From assembly GCA_015698045.1 (NCBI GenBank), contig BLAL01000313.1, positions 1-64,000 of the forward strand: a stretch of 64,000 bases of DNA, in the 5' to 3' direction. The notes beneath the pieces are model-generated. The model worked only from the letters and a program-made list of their open reading frames with translations. It ran no database searches and was not told the origin of the DNA. Source of the stretch: Rhizophagus clarus (Eukaryota; Glomeromycota; Glomeromycetes; Glomerales; Glomeraceae). Position numbers and translations under genes: made by a program. How positions within the stretch are numbered: the stretch's first letter is position 1; every line of letters starts with the position of its first letter. Below, in pieces: positions 35,387 to 46,638 of the stretch.

Positions 35387-37654
35387 ATGTTCAAAACACG
35401 TTTATATAAACAACTGACACAATTGATTTTACAGAAGCGATATTTTACCTCGGTTAGTATTGTTTATAAGAAAAATATATTAAAAATTTCTACAGGATAA
35501 ATTTTTTTTTTTTTTTTAGACAAACTATGGCAACAGAACGTGTTTGTCAAAAATATTTCTTCCAACCACAAAATACATATCAAATATTAAAAGTAAACAG
35601 AAACATGAGCAAGAGGAAAATATCATTTGTGAGAGTTATCGTCTCATGATTCGCGCCGGGTTGATAAGACGAGTATGCTTTTAATCTTAAAGTAGTCACT
35701 TTGTTCTTAGAGTTATATGATATAATATGTATACTATTTCGATAGTCCTCTTCAGGAATATATTCACTTTTACCACTAGCTTTACGCTCACTTGATAAAA
35801 TAGAAAGGATAATAAATTTTGAAATGACAAATATTGGTAAGTTTGAAGCCAATAGTGTTCGAGATTTATGTCCAGTTTTAACAAGCTATATCATTGAATA
35901 GGTGCGCAAAAATTATCTCTACCTACCCTGTTAAGTGCTAACGCTTGGAAACAGACAGGACGTTGGAAATCAGCTGGTAGCGAGGTTTAGTATTAATATT
36001 CGTTGACAAGTACTCAATTTACCTTAAACTTGCTTTCTATAAATTAAATTTCTCTCGTATTAAACCAACTTTTGATAGTTATTTCGTCTCAAGGATAGGA
36101 AAGAATCGGATTATTGCCTTGCCCCGACACATGAAGAAGAAATTACTCAATTAGTCGCACACGAAATTGCATCATACAGACAACTTCCATTACGATTATA
36201 CCAAATAGGTACATATTTAATAATTTTTAATGATTCAGCTAGTAAAATTTACAAGTTTTTTATTTATATAGGTAAAAAATATCGAGATGAAATGCGTCCT
36301 CGTTGTGGTTTACTTCGCGGACGAGAATTTATTATGAAAGATTTATACACATTTGACACTAGTGAAGAAGCAGCTCTAAGAACATACGAGGAAGTCTTGT
36401 TTGCATATAAAAATATTTTTAACAAGATTGGAATTCCTTTTGTTATTGTAGGTTTACTTTAAATACCTTTAGCCATTGATTATATTAGAATCACGTAAGT
36501 GCTTTTGAATTTTCTAGGCAGATGCGGATTCTGGAAATATTGGAGGAACTAAATCACACGAATTTCATTTTTTATCTCAAGGTAATAGTTTTATACGCCA
36601 TTGTTTTACTAAATTAAATTTCTAATTATATTTTTATTATATAGCTGGAGAAGATTTAATATTAATTTGTTCAAATTGTGGATATTCAGCGAATGAAGAG
36701 AGGGCATATGGTTCTCTTCCTTTGACAAAACAAGCAGAAAATGGAACTAATAAGGAACCGATATTTAACTTTGGAATTAGCAAAAATAATAGACTTATAA
36801 TCTGCATATTAGGATCCGGCCATGTTCTAAACATATTTAAATTGAGAGCTGCTGCTAATGGGAATTCTTTTGAAAATATTCAAATAACAAAAGATTTGAA
36901 AGACATTTTAAATAATAACTACAATGAAATTGATATTTATGTTGACAATACCTTTCAAACAAATTTACTTGATTTAGAAACACTTTTATCTAACAAATTG
37001 ATTGACGAAAATATATACAAATTAATATATAGTAATAAACATCTTGTCACCATACATCATGGTGATATTCATAATACCTCTCCAGGTGATGGGTGTCCTA
37101 TATGTTCATGTAGTACAAACAATTTTTATCCTCTTATTGGTCATAATGCTATTGAAGTCGGTCACACTTTTCTCTTAGGTACAAAATATTCAGAACCTTT
37201 AAAGGCCACATTTGCACCTGAAACTTCTCAAAGTATGGGAGATCTTGGACTAATTCAAATGGGTTGTTATGGTATTGGGATTTCAAGAATTCTTGCTGCA
37301 ATTATTGAATCCTCACATGATGAGTATGGTATAATCTGGCCATCATCTGTTGCGCCTTATAGAGTTTGTATTATTCCAAATTCAGATGAATCATTAATAC
37401 AGCAAACAACACAGAATTTATTTGACCTATTAACTTCTATCAGTCATGAACTGAATGATGAAGTGCTTATTGATGATAGAACAAGTTTATCTTTAGGTTA
37501 CCGTATAAAAGATTCTGAGTTAGTTGGTTATCCATGGATGATTATATTGGGAAAGAGATTTTTAGAAAGTGGAAGGGTTGAAATACATGAAAGGAGTACT
37601 AGAAAAATTCTTAATGTAAAGTTTGATGAAATAAAAAATATTTTTTTAACTTAA
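35387..37654 (+). CDS. Prolyl-tRNA synthetase, bacterial type, mitochondrial
   Basis: Eight exons fit: 35387-35452, 35520-35672, 35746-35836, 35902-35984, 36079-36208, 36272-36447, 36518-36581 and 36645-37654, about 590 residues. The first exon encodes a short basic amphipathic leader ([20 protein letters not shown]), a good mitochondrial presequence. Class II landmarks follow: [49 protein letters not shown] (motif 2 region), [20 protein letters not shown] and motif 3 [29 protein letters not shown] opens the anticodon-binding domain, followed by [20 protein letters not shown]. The insertion between motifs 2 and 3 (about residues 250-390) is present but diverged, with a [13 protein letters not shown] entry. 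The exon 6/7 junction is ambiguous by a few bases (GTT ATT|GTAGGT is preferred). It charges tRNA-Pro in mitochondria. It is convergent with the CFAP300-like gene. Confidence 0.93.
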
Positions 37655-38093
37655 ATATATAGTATATTGGATTTACTTTAATTTTTTATTTTTATTTACC
37701 CAAATTTTAGAAAAATAGGTTATTTTATTTTTCATTTAAATATTAATAAATTTACTTTTTTTAAAATTATAATAAATTATATAAAATATTTAATTGCTGA
37801 TTCACAATAGAATTTACATAGTAAAATGCAGTGGTATGTTAATTAATAAAAAAATGCTATTCAAAACCTCTGTTTTTCCAAGAAACAACGTCAAATACAT
37901 ACATTCCAAAAAACTTATTGCAACTGATACTATTATATTAGAATTTCATTATTATAGTCATACTTATATAATTTGTTTATTATTTTTAGAAAAAATTCAA
38001 GATAACTATTCCTATTTTGAAATTATGTTAAAACTTAATAAAAGTTCTTACGAATCTATAGTAACCTACAACCAAAACATATGGACCATTCGG
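37655..38093. other. 3' intergenic region between convergent genes
   Basis: AT-rich spacer between the ProRS stop and the CFAP300-like stop. The plus-strand frame at 37794-38222 overlaps CFAP300 exon 3 on the other strand and has no coding character of its own. Confidence 0.5.
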
Positions 38094-38968
38094 CTAACAA
38101 AGATATTCATAAGCAGCATGATACCAAATATTTGCCCACCTGTTAACAGGATCAATAGTCATATAACAAAAATTGTTACAATTAATATTATCATTCGTAA
38201 TAGTAGTAGAAGGAGGAAATAAACTGTTATTACTTAAATTAATTATTTTATAGACAAAGGATTTAATTATTAGATCACCAGTTTCTTCATTTTTTTGTAC
38301 ACTATTTATATAAAGTGTATGTATAATGTTAACATTTTTTTAATCAAATAACTCTGAATAATAACATATATGTACTATATTATGCATACCTTATTAAATC
38401 TTTATAAATTTTTTTCAATACATTTAAATATTCTATAATTAAATCTTCAAATTGGCAAACATCACCACCTAAACAAATTGATTTAAATATTCTAAATATA
38501 AATTCATTTCGATCTTCTATACTGAATATATTATAATGTGGTGAATCAAATATTAATAATAATTTTCTTAATTCATCTGTTATCAATATTGGCGTTGATA
38601 TATTCTCTTCTAAATATATTGGAGATGTTTTAACTATCGCTCCACTCTCTCGTCTTATTATTCCTGATAAGGAAGAAATAAATTTAGAATAAATAATAAA
38701 TTAATATAAATACTTTATAATAAAATTTACCTGCATCGTATAATCTATCAAAAAAATTTAATGTTGTAATATTACAAGGTATTTTCTCATACACGATATT
38801 ATGAATTTTTTCATTTAATTCGCTCCAATTATTTTGATCTGATTGTACTTTAAATTCTTTTCTCACATTTTCTTCGTTAAAAAATTCCAAAAAAAAATTT
38901 TTTTCATCTTTTTCACTATCAAAATATTCTTCATAAATAAATCTTTTTATATAACTATGCCGTTTCAT
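38094..38968 (-). CDS. CFAP300-like protein (C11orf70 / DUF4498 family)
   Basis: Three exons, 38968-38731, 38663-38390 and 38301-38094, splice in phase (GCAG|GTAAAT..CAG, TAAG|GTATGC..TAG) to 239 residues, against about 267 in animals. Diagnostic stretches in family order are IPCNITTLNFFDRLYDAG, ITDELRKLLLIFDSPHYNIF, EDRNEFIFRIFKSICLGG, VCQFEDLIIEYL, KKIYKDLISVQKNEETG and NFCYMTIDPVNRWANIWYH. They match animal CFAP300 as I remember it nearly end to end, including the strongly conserved RNEF..F..FK..CLGG..CQ.ED core. In animals CFAP300 assists cytoplasmic assembly of ciliary dynein arms. An intact frame over three exons argues that the gene is functional here. Its role in a fungus without flagella is unknown; a cytoplasmic chaperone-like role is one possibility. 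Confidence 0.85.
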
Positions 38969-39351
38969 TCCCCTAGTGTGATAAAGTAATTGATAAAGTA
39001 TGGTAATAAAAGTAAATATTTATATATATATTCTTGTGTTACTTGCTTAATCCCTCTTTAATATATACCATTTTTCTAATAAATCCTGAACATTTTTGCT
39101 ATTGTATTCTAGTTCATTTGGCGAGTTTACATGATATTTAAAATGAAATTTTAGTCCACTCATCGGAAAAATCATTTATTTTTTTAGTATAAAACAATGC
39201 TTAAATCGATCGATCTGCATATTAAGATCTGATAATCAGTAAAATCATTTTTTTTATTATTATTTTATTTTTATTATCGGTTATTACTATTAAATAATAA
39301 ATAATACATATAAAGTTAAATAAAAAATTCTATATCGTCATTATTATATCA
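38969..39351. other. Intergenic
   Basis: About 380 bp of AT-rich DNA between the 5' end of the CFAP300-like gene and the 3' end of LCB2, both on the minus strand. No feature recognised. Confidence 0.5.
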
Positions 39352-41313
39352 TTATAAATTTTTTTCACCATCTCTTAAAACTTCCTCAATTGTATATCGG
39401 ACTTTGTTACTTGATAATTTAAGTTGTAATATTTCTCCTATCTCATTACATATTTTTAATATTTCGTCAATATCTTCTTTTGTATGAGCTGACGATATAC
39501 AAAATCTTGCTCTTGATGATATCATTGGTGTAGCTGGATATGCAACAACTACAACTGCCAAATTTCTCTTCAGACATTCTCTAGAAAATGCTCTATAAAA
39601 AGTGAAAATATTAAGAAAATTTCATTAATTAAATAATTTATAATTTTTTCAAAAAAAAAAACTCCCCAAACCTATACTTACGGAATTTTTGCAGGATTAA
39701 ATAATAAAAGAGGTATAATAGGTGAATCATGGTCACCATAAACAATAAACCCTAATCTTCTCAAATTAGTACTTAAATATCTTGCATTAAATGCTAATCT
39801 TTCCAATCTCTCCTGTCCATCATTCGTTCCATCTTCTCCCATTATAATAGACATCGAAGTATATATTTGTTGAAGTACAATTGGAGTAATTGATTCTGCG
39901 TATAAAGTAGCATGATTTGTAAGTCTCAAATGATCAATGATATCTTTATTTGCTGCTATATATCCTCCTGCCGCTCCAAATGATTTAGTAAGCGTTCCCA
40001 TTAGTATATCAACTTCATTAGGATCTATTCCATAATAATCACACACTCCCCTCCCACGTGGTCCTAATGCTCCAATGCTATGCGCTTCATCCACATATAA
40101 ATAAAACTTTTAAAGAAGAAAAGAATATAAGACCAATAGAAAAGATTTCTCTCTTTATAAAAAGGTTAAATAATTACCTTATATTTCCTCTTTAATTCGA
40201 TGATTTTTGGAAGGTTACATATACTTCCCTCCATAGAATATAATCCTTCTACGATTAAAATAATTTTTTTCCATGGTCGATGTGTACGTGGTTGTCCTTG
40301 GCTAATACATTCTTTCAGCAAGGATTCTAAATCTGTCATATTATTATGTTTAAATACTCTAATGAAAGCCCCTGAAAGACGACTACCAAATACTATAGAA
40401 CTATGGTTAAGTTCATCAGAAATTATGAGACATCCCTTTGATACCAATGCTGGTATTGTTGTACTATTGGTAGCGTATCCCATTGAAATAACCATTGCTG
40501 CTGGCTTTCCTACAAATTTTGCTACCAATGATTCGACCTGTAGATGTAAATTTGATGTTCCTATAAGAATGAAGAAAATAAATGTAAATTACATTGAATA
40601 TAGGAATTTAATAATCAATTTTTTTTTTATTTCGTACCAACTTCGGCTCTAGGACTACATGTTGAAATTCCATACTTTCTAACTGTTTGTTCAACTGCGT
40701 CAGCACAAGGTCCTTCACTTTGTGCGAATCCTAGATAATTATAACTACTTAGGTTTAAACAATCTCTTGTAGTCCCTGTTAATTGAAATGTTTTACAATA
40801 GTCTTTAGTTTCTCTTTCTAATAAGGTAATTTTTCTTCCTGGAACTCCTGTGACTGGTCGATTGAAACAATCATTAATTCTTAATTTTAATCTACGAACA
40901 TAAAAATTATCAAAATCCGAATTTAATGGTGCATATCCCTACTCATTAAATTAAAGTCAGTTATCGTTTACATATTAAAAAATTTTAGGCAAAATTAAAC
41001 TTACATTCTGTTCTTTCAAGTGTTTATAATTTTTGCTCAAAAATCTTTTTCCAAAAAAATCTCGAAGATGGCCAAAACAAATAAGAACTAAATATGAAAA
41101 ATATGTAGTAAAAAGAAAATAATATGGTGGCTCTTCTTCTTTCCAGCCTGGGTCGTCTTCTCTTCGCTTTGATACATATCGTTGTTTATTAACAAGTCCT
41201 TCTTGCCGTTCTGCTTTCATAGCCGAATTAGTAAAATGATCGCTAGAGCTTTCAAAAGTTGATAGTTGAAAATTTTGAGCTGTTGAAACTTTCGTTCGAC
41301 TTCCTTTGCCCAT
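39352..41313 (-). CDS. LCB2: Serine palmitoyltransferase subunit 2
   Basis: Exons 41313-41005, 40938-40638, 40560-40178, 40106-39682 and 39592-39352 give 552 residues, normal for Lcb2. It joins serine and palmitoyl-CoA, the first step of sphingolipid synthesis, as an Lcb1/Lcb2 dimer in the ER. A hydrophobic segment at about residues 64-80 ([17 protein letters not shown]) is the N-terminal membrane anchor. The PLP aminotransferase fold shows [59 protein letters not shown] and the pyridoxal-lysine motif [13 protein letters not shown] (Lys about 372), followed by [20 protein letters not shown]. All junctions keep phase. The presence of the catalytic lysine identifies LCB2 rather than LCB1. Confidence 0.96.
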
Positions 41314-42048
41314 TATGAAAAAGTTTTTTTCGAATAACTTGTTTCATTCACTTACATGGAACAATAATTTTTTATTTTTTTTTTGATGCGATTTTCAAAT
41401 CTGCGATTGATCTATGCGCATTGTAAACACACGGGAAATTACCACTAGCTAATTTAGATGTCATATTGTCATATTGTCATACTATTGATGTAATTTATGT
41501 TGAACAAAACATATTTATTAAATTTTTTTATATGTATAATATGTAATATATATTAGATAATTAGTGATTTTTTTTTTTAATTCACATAAAAAAAATTGGT
41601 ACAACATAATGAGTTCAAAATTCAAGGAAAATGAAGAAAAAAAAAAATATTATTAAGATTTGAGTTGTTTGCAGATTAGGGTATTGATAAAATAATTTTA
41701 AAGGTTCCCAACAATAAAATGATCTTTCATCGCTCGGATTTAAAAATAAAATTAATATTAAACTCCGAGTATACATTCTGCTTATCATATATCAAGACGA
41801 ATAATAATAAATATAAAAAATAATGATGTATATAAATATCCGAAGTTTCTAAAACAAAATTATATGTAAACAATAAGAAATAAAATCAAACTAACTATAT
41901 CAAGGAAAAGTTATGGTAAGTAAAAAAAAAAAGGAAGTAACTTACGAATATATTCTAAAATAAAAAAAATACAATACAATTTCTAAAACCCACATTACCC
42001 GTTACTTCCTTTGTCCCCCCTTGAATTTTCATTTTTTTTTTTATTTTC
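41314..42048. other. Intergenic
   Basis: LCB2 promoter region and septin 3' flank. A triplet CATATTGT occurs at about 41462-41485. Otherwise AT-rich spacer with A-runs; no gene. Confidence 0.5.
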
Positions 42049-43964
42049 TTAAATAACTGGTCCACCAGGTCCTACTTGTGGCTGCACGGATTGTGATTGT
42101 TGTTGCTGTTGTTCATGTTGTTTGCTACTGGTTTCTTTCAAGGCCAACAATTGTTTTGAACGGAAAGCCTCATAATGAATCTGGGCTGTAGTTTCAATAA
42201 GATCCTGAAGATGGGTTCTAGAACAACCAGTAACAAGGATATTTGTGTAAATATCAAAAGAAAAAGAAAAAAAAATAGCCTTAAGTCATATGTCAACTTA
42301 CCGTGTGAGAAAATCTCGAAGATGAACAAATTCACAATGATCTTCATTTTCCACTAAAATAATATATACATTATATATTAGCATTAAATAACCATTCAAA
42401 TAATTTAAACGATATTAAAAATTTACCATTAATAACGCCCCATCTATTTCTTCGCCCGCGAACAGATTTACCATCAATTACTACATTTTTTTCAGATCCA
42501 ACAATAGCGAATGGGATCATTTGCTATTTTAATAAGAATTTAATGTTAAATTCTTATCCGTTTATAATCTGACAAACAAAAAAAAAAAAAATATACACAT
42601 ATTAATCACCTTGATACGTTCGTTAAGTGCTCGCTCATCATCATCAAGCTCATCAGAATCATAAGGATATAACTTGATGTTATGAAAAGCTAATTCGGAC
42701 TTTATCTATATAAAAGATAAAAATAAATTAAATCACAAACAAGAATTAAACAAAATAATTAATATTATATGCGTGTAACATACTCTTTGTTTGAAGGCCA
42801 CACGTTCTTCCATTGTCAACGAATCAGATTTGGCAATTACTGGAACGACATTGACAACTTCAGAAAGTTTCCTAAGTACCACAATGTCGATGGGTTTCAA
42901 GCTAAAGTTGAATAGGAAAAAAATAAATAAATGAATAAATAAATTATTTCAATATAATATAGGTTAACGAATTAGATATTGAAGTACATACGCATGACCA
43001 GTTGGAGAAATAAAGAACAAACAACAATGAATTCTAGTATCTTGGATATAACGTTCACGCATAGCAGTAAGTTCTTTACGTAAATAAGCACTATGTTGGT
43101 CTTTAATATACTTAATAATTGGCTCCCAACTGTTTCAATTATCAAAAAAAAGTTAAGCACCATAATAATAATAAAGTTTAAAAAATTTTTATTTTTTTTA
43201 TTTTTAATAAAGAATGAACATACCAATTTTCATTATTAACTTGATCACCATAACCGGGAGTATCAACAATATTAAGTCTCAAACGAATTCCATTTTCTTC
43301 AATTACTATAAATGAATGAATACTAATCAATAATAAATTCTCTTATTCCAAACGTGAAGAGGATAGTAATATTTGAATTACAACGTATAATGCCAAAAAA
43401 AAACAACCAGTATAAAATATAAATTCTTTTAAAAAAAAAAATAAAAGACGCACTTTAATAAAAATGTAAAAACAAAACTACATACAATGTGACACAGTTT
43501 GAATTTCAGTTGTCTGCCTGAAGGGTTCCTCGGAGCTAGTACGACCCTTACTATCAATTAAGTGTGCGGCGAAGATGGTGTTGATGAGGGTTGATTTACC
43601 AAGTCCAGTTTGACCTATAATATGCCAACAAACAAGAAGATTGGAATTTACAAAATTAATAAAAAAGATAGAATATTTCGCACATTTTCCTTTTAAATCC
43701 ATGGATGAGCGAATGTGGAATTTAAAATGAGCATATTGAACATACCAACAACAATTACGTTGAACTGAAAGCCACGTTTTAATAACTTCTTTTCAATTTG
43801 TCGAGTGATAGAATCAAAACCTACATAACCATTTAGATTCATCTAAAAAAATAGGTTTAGTAGAAAATAGATTTTAGTATCGTTAAACAATGGTGGATGA
43901 TGGGTTAATGAAACCAAACCAAAAATAAAGTAACAACCTTTTGAGGCTCTGCGAGAGTTGCCAT
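42049..43964 (-). CDS. CDC10: Septin, Cdc10 type
   Basis: Ten small exons (43964-43938, 43842-43746, 43614-43486, 43305-43224, 43129-42992, 42901-42784, 42705-42610, 42523-42427, 42353-42302, 42217-42049) join in phase to 334 residues. The order is: LNGYVGFDSITRQIEKKLLK polybasic start, GQTGLGKST P-loop (about residues 42-50), NIVDTPGYGD (G3), PVIAKSD (G4), IPFAIVGSEKNV and RGRRNRWGVINVEN septin unique element, and THLQDLIETT. The short Gln-rich tail without a coiled coil is the hallmark of Cdc10 among fungal septins, and LNGYVGFDSITRQIE is nearly the yeast Cdc10 wording. It forms the central subunit of septin filaments at septa and cell cortex. The first exon is only nine codons long. Confidence 0.95.
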
Positions 43965-44311
43965 TATTTAATTAGCAATTTATAATTATTATCAACTGGT
44001 GGTAATCTATGAAATTTTAAGATAAATAAATTTGGAAACTGAGAATGTTATATGGGAGGTAGAAGGAACGTATTGGGGTGAGTTTCTCGCTCTATGCGGA
44101 AGCACTGGGTATATCGAGAACAAAAAATTATAAAAAAAGCAAGACTTTAGCGGATAACAAATCATCGGATACGATTGGTTGCCTGATTGAAGTACATGGT
44201 AGGACAAATATAATTGTCATTCACAGGATAAACAAGTTACAAACAGTACAAAAAAATTAATTAATTACATCTTTCATTCTATTCCAAAAAGAAAAAGAAA
44301 TTAATTATAAG

Positions 44312-44394
44312 TGGTGACTGTGAGATTCGAACTCACGCCTCTTTCGAGACCGCAACTTGAGTGCGGCGCCTTAGACCAACTCGGCCAAGTCACC
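44312..44394 (-). tRNA. tRNA-Leu (CAA)
   Basis: On the minus strand the acceptor arm GGTGACT pairs with AGTCACC. A box TGGCCGAGTTGG and B box GTTCGAATC are intact. The anticodon stem CCGCA/TGCGG holds the loop CTCAAGT, anticodon CAA (Leu UUG). A long variable arm (TCTCGAAAGAGGC), as expected for Leu, follows. No intron is present. A T-rich run (TTTCTTTTTCTTTTT) about 15 bases downstream fits a polymerase III terminator. Confidence 0.96.
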
Positions 44395-45598
44395 TATACG
44401 TAGAGAAGTATGAAATTTTATTTTACAAAATAATTTTCCTTCAAATTTAGGTTACACAGTAACATTAAGCTTAACGGACATGAGTTTCATACATTGTGAC
44501 GTAAATAGAAATTCCAAAATTCTATTTTCTATCGACCAATAATAAAAATGATAAATTCATTTATGTCGAATCATTTTCATTAACACAAATATAATCTCAT
44601 TATCTATTTTTTTTTTTTTTTTTTAACATGAGCTTAAAATTAATTTTGTTTCCCCGCGTGATGCGATAAATAAAAAAAAGGGAGTATTCCAACAATGGAA
44701 ATAACCCAAGCCTTTCTATAATAGAAGTTTTTCCAATACTGGATATAAGACGGGTTTTTTTTTAACGTTAAAAAAATTCACAAGGGAAGGTTTCTCAAAT
44801 CATTTAAAAAATTCCCACATCAATGTGATGATACTTGAGAACTTGCATCTCTGCAAGGTTAAAAAGAACAAAAATTTTAAATTTAATTTTAATTTAATTA
44901 ATTTATTTTTAACTGAAACATGGAAAATTTTATGATTCAAAAATCTAAACGACGAAGAGATCCACAAGATAACTTAAAAATAAAACTTTATCGTCTCTTA
45001 TCTTGCATCTTTTTTAAACTCCTTACCTTAATATAAAATGAATTTCCACAAGATCATAAACAAAAGATTGATTGAGTAATAGTTCACATTGAAAATAAAT
45101 TGAGATTAACATAACGTTAATACTGGTTGGTACTTGAAAATGTATGTGTATCATTTATCGGGCAGCACAGACAGTCTAAATGTCGCATAACATATTGCTG
45201 GTAATGGTTATACACATTGGTCATTTTTTACTTTTTTGTAGGCTCCGCTTTTACACCTGACAAACTTGTCCTCATTATAAAACCTTGTACAGAAAATCAT
45301 TTTGAAAATCTTCGTTTTATATAACCTCCCTGTGTTATGTAAAATATATATATACTTCCATTTATCTGTCAAAATCTGATCGTTCGCTTTATTATTTAGT
45401 TCATGGTATCTACTTACTTTTAGGTTTTCATGTTAACTGTTAAGTCGTATTAACTTATTATGCACTAAAAGATATTGCCGCAAAAAAAAAAAAAAAAAAT
45501 TTTATTCGCGAACTTGAGACGCGACGAGTTTTTTTTTTCTTAATCGAAAAACGGGATTTTTTTTTTTCCAGGAAAAAATTATATAAAAATTTATTATT
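44395..45598. other. Intergenic, no gene seen
   Basis: Spacer between the tRNA and the RasGEF gene, containing several long homopolymers (T at 44610-44624, A at 45482-45498, T at 45530-45567). Upstream T-runs next to the start are probably part of the RasGEF promoter. Confidence 0.5.
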
Positions 45599-46605
45599 AT
45601 GGACAATAAAACAGAGTCAACAAATATTAAAGAAACTACCGAGAATATTGAGAATAGTGGTATAACCTTAGAAAATGATAATAATAAAGATACTCAACAC
45701 GAAAATATTGAAGAGGAAACTACAGATAATTTACAACCTCAAGAATCTCTTCCCAACATAATAAGTGACAAAAACACGACTCAACAGGTTTCTGAATCAC
45801 CTATAATATCTAGTAACTTAAATATACCCGCCGTGTCAAAATTCGCCTCGGACATTGTCATATCAACGTCTGTTATTGGAAGCAATGTCGCTGCACACCA
45901 GAAATCAAAGTCACGTCACCAGTTGAGTAATAGTGAAGCCTTTATTAATTTGGACGATGATGTTTCTATGAGGTAATGTTCAATATCTCTTAGAAAAAAT
46001 TGGGTCGGGATTTTATGAGTGAAAGTGTGATTATATAGAATTCAATAAGAAAAAAAAATGTCTGCCTAAACGCAAATTGAGTGGAATTGTCTCAATGTTG
46101 GTAAGAATGTTAGAACAAGAAGATACTTCAGTTTTCGAAATCGCTACCGCAAATTTTATTATATCTTGAAAAAGGTCATGCTGGTCAGTTTTATATTTCG
46201 AATTTTTTTAATTAAAAAACTAAAAAAGGATTCTATTATTGTAAAGAACGAATTTCGATTCAATTTAATAAAATTTACTTAATTCGTTGAATAAATAATA
46301 ACAATAGAATTCTTCAATCATTTTTTTTTCTTTTTTTTTTTATATATATATATACATATATATATATCCAATATATAGTATAGTTAAAAAATCCATTGTT
46401 TATAAATTCGAGGAGGTTTCTTATGTAGAATAATTATTTTATCACGCTTTGAAATTTAAAACAAAAAAAAAAAAAAAAAGAAAAAAGAAAAAAAAAGTGA
46501 ATTGGTGGCAATTATTTTAAAACACGTAATTTTAAAATATTATATAATATCACGTGATCCTAAAATTTTTCGCGTTTGCGTATTTTTCGTCATTTTTTTT
46601 TCTCG

Positions 46606-46638
<33 letters not shown>

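Noticed and set aside
37794..38222. 142-codon plus frame
   Set aside because: Antisense to the CFAP300-like third exon, whose frame has clear family residues; the plus frame has none.
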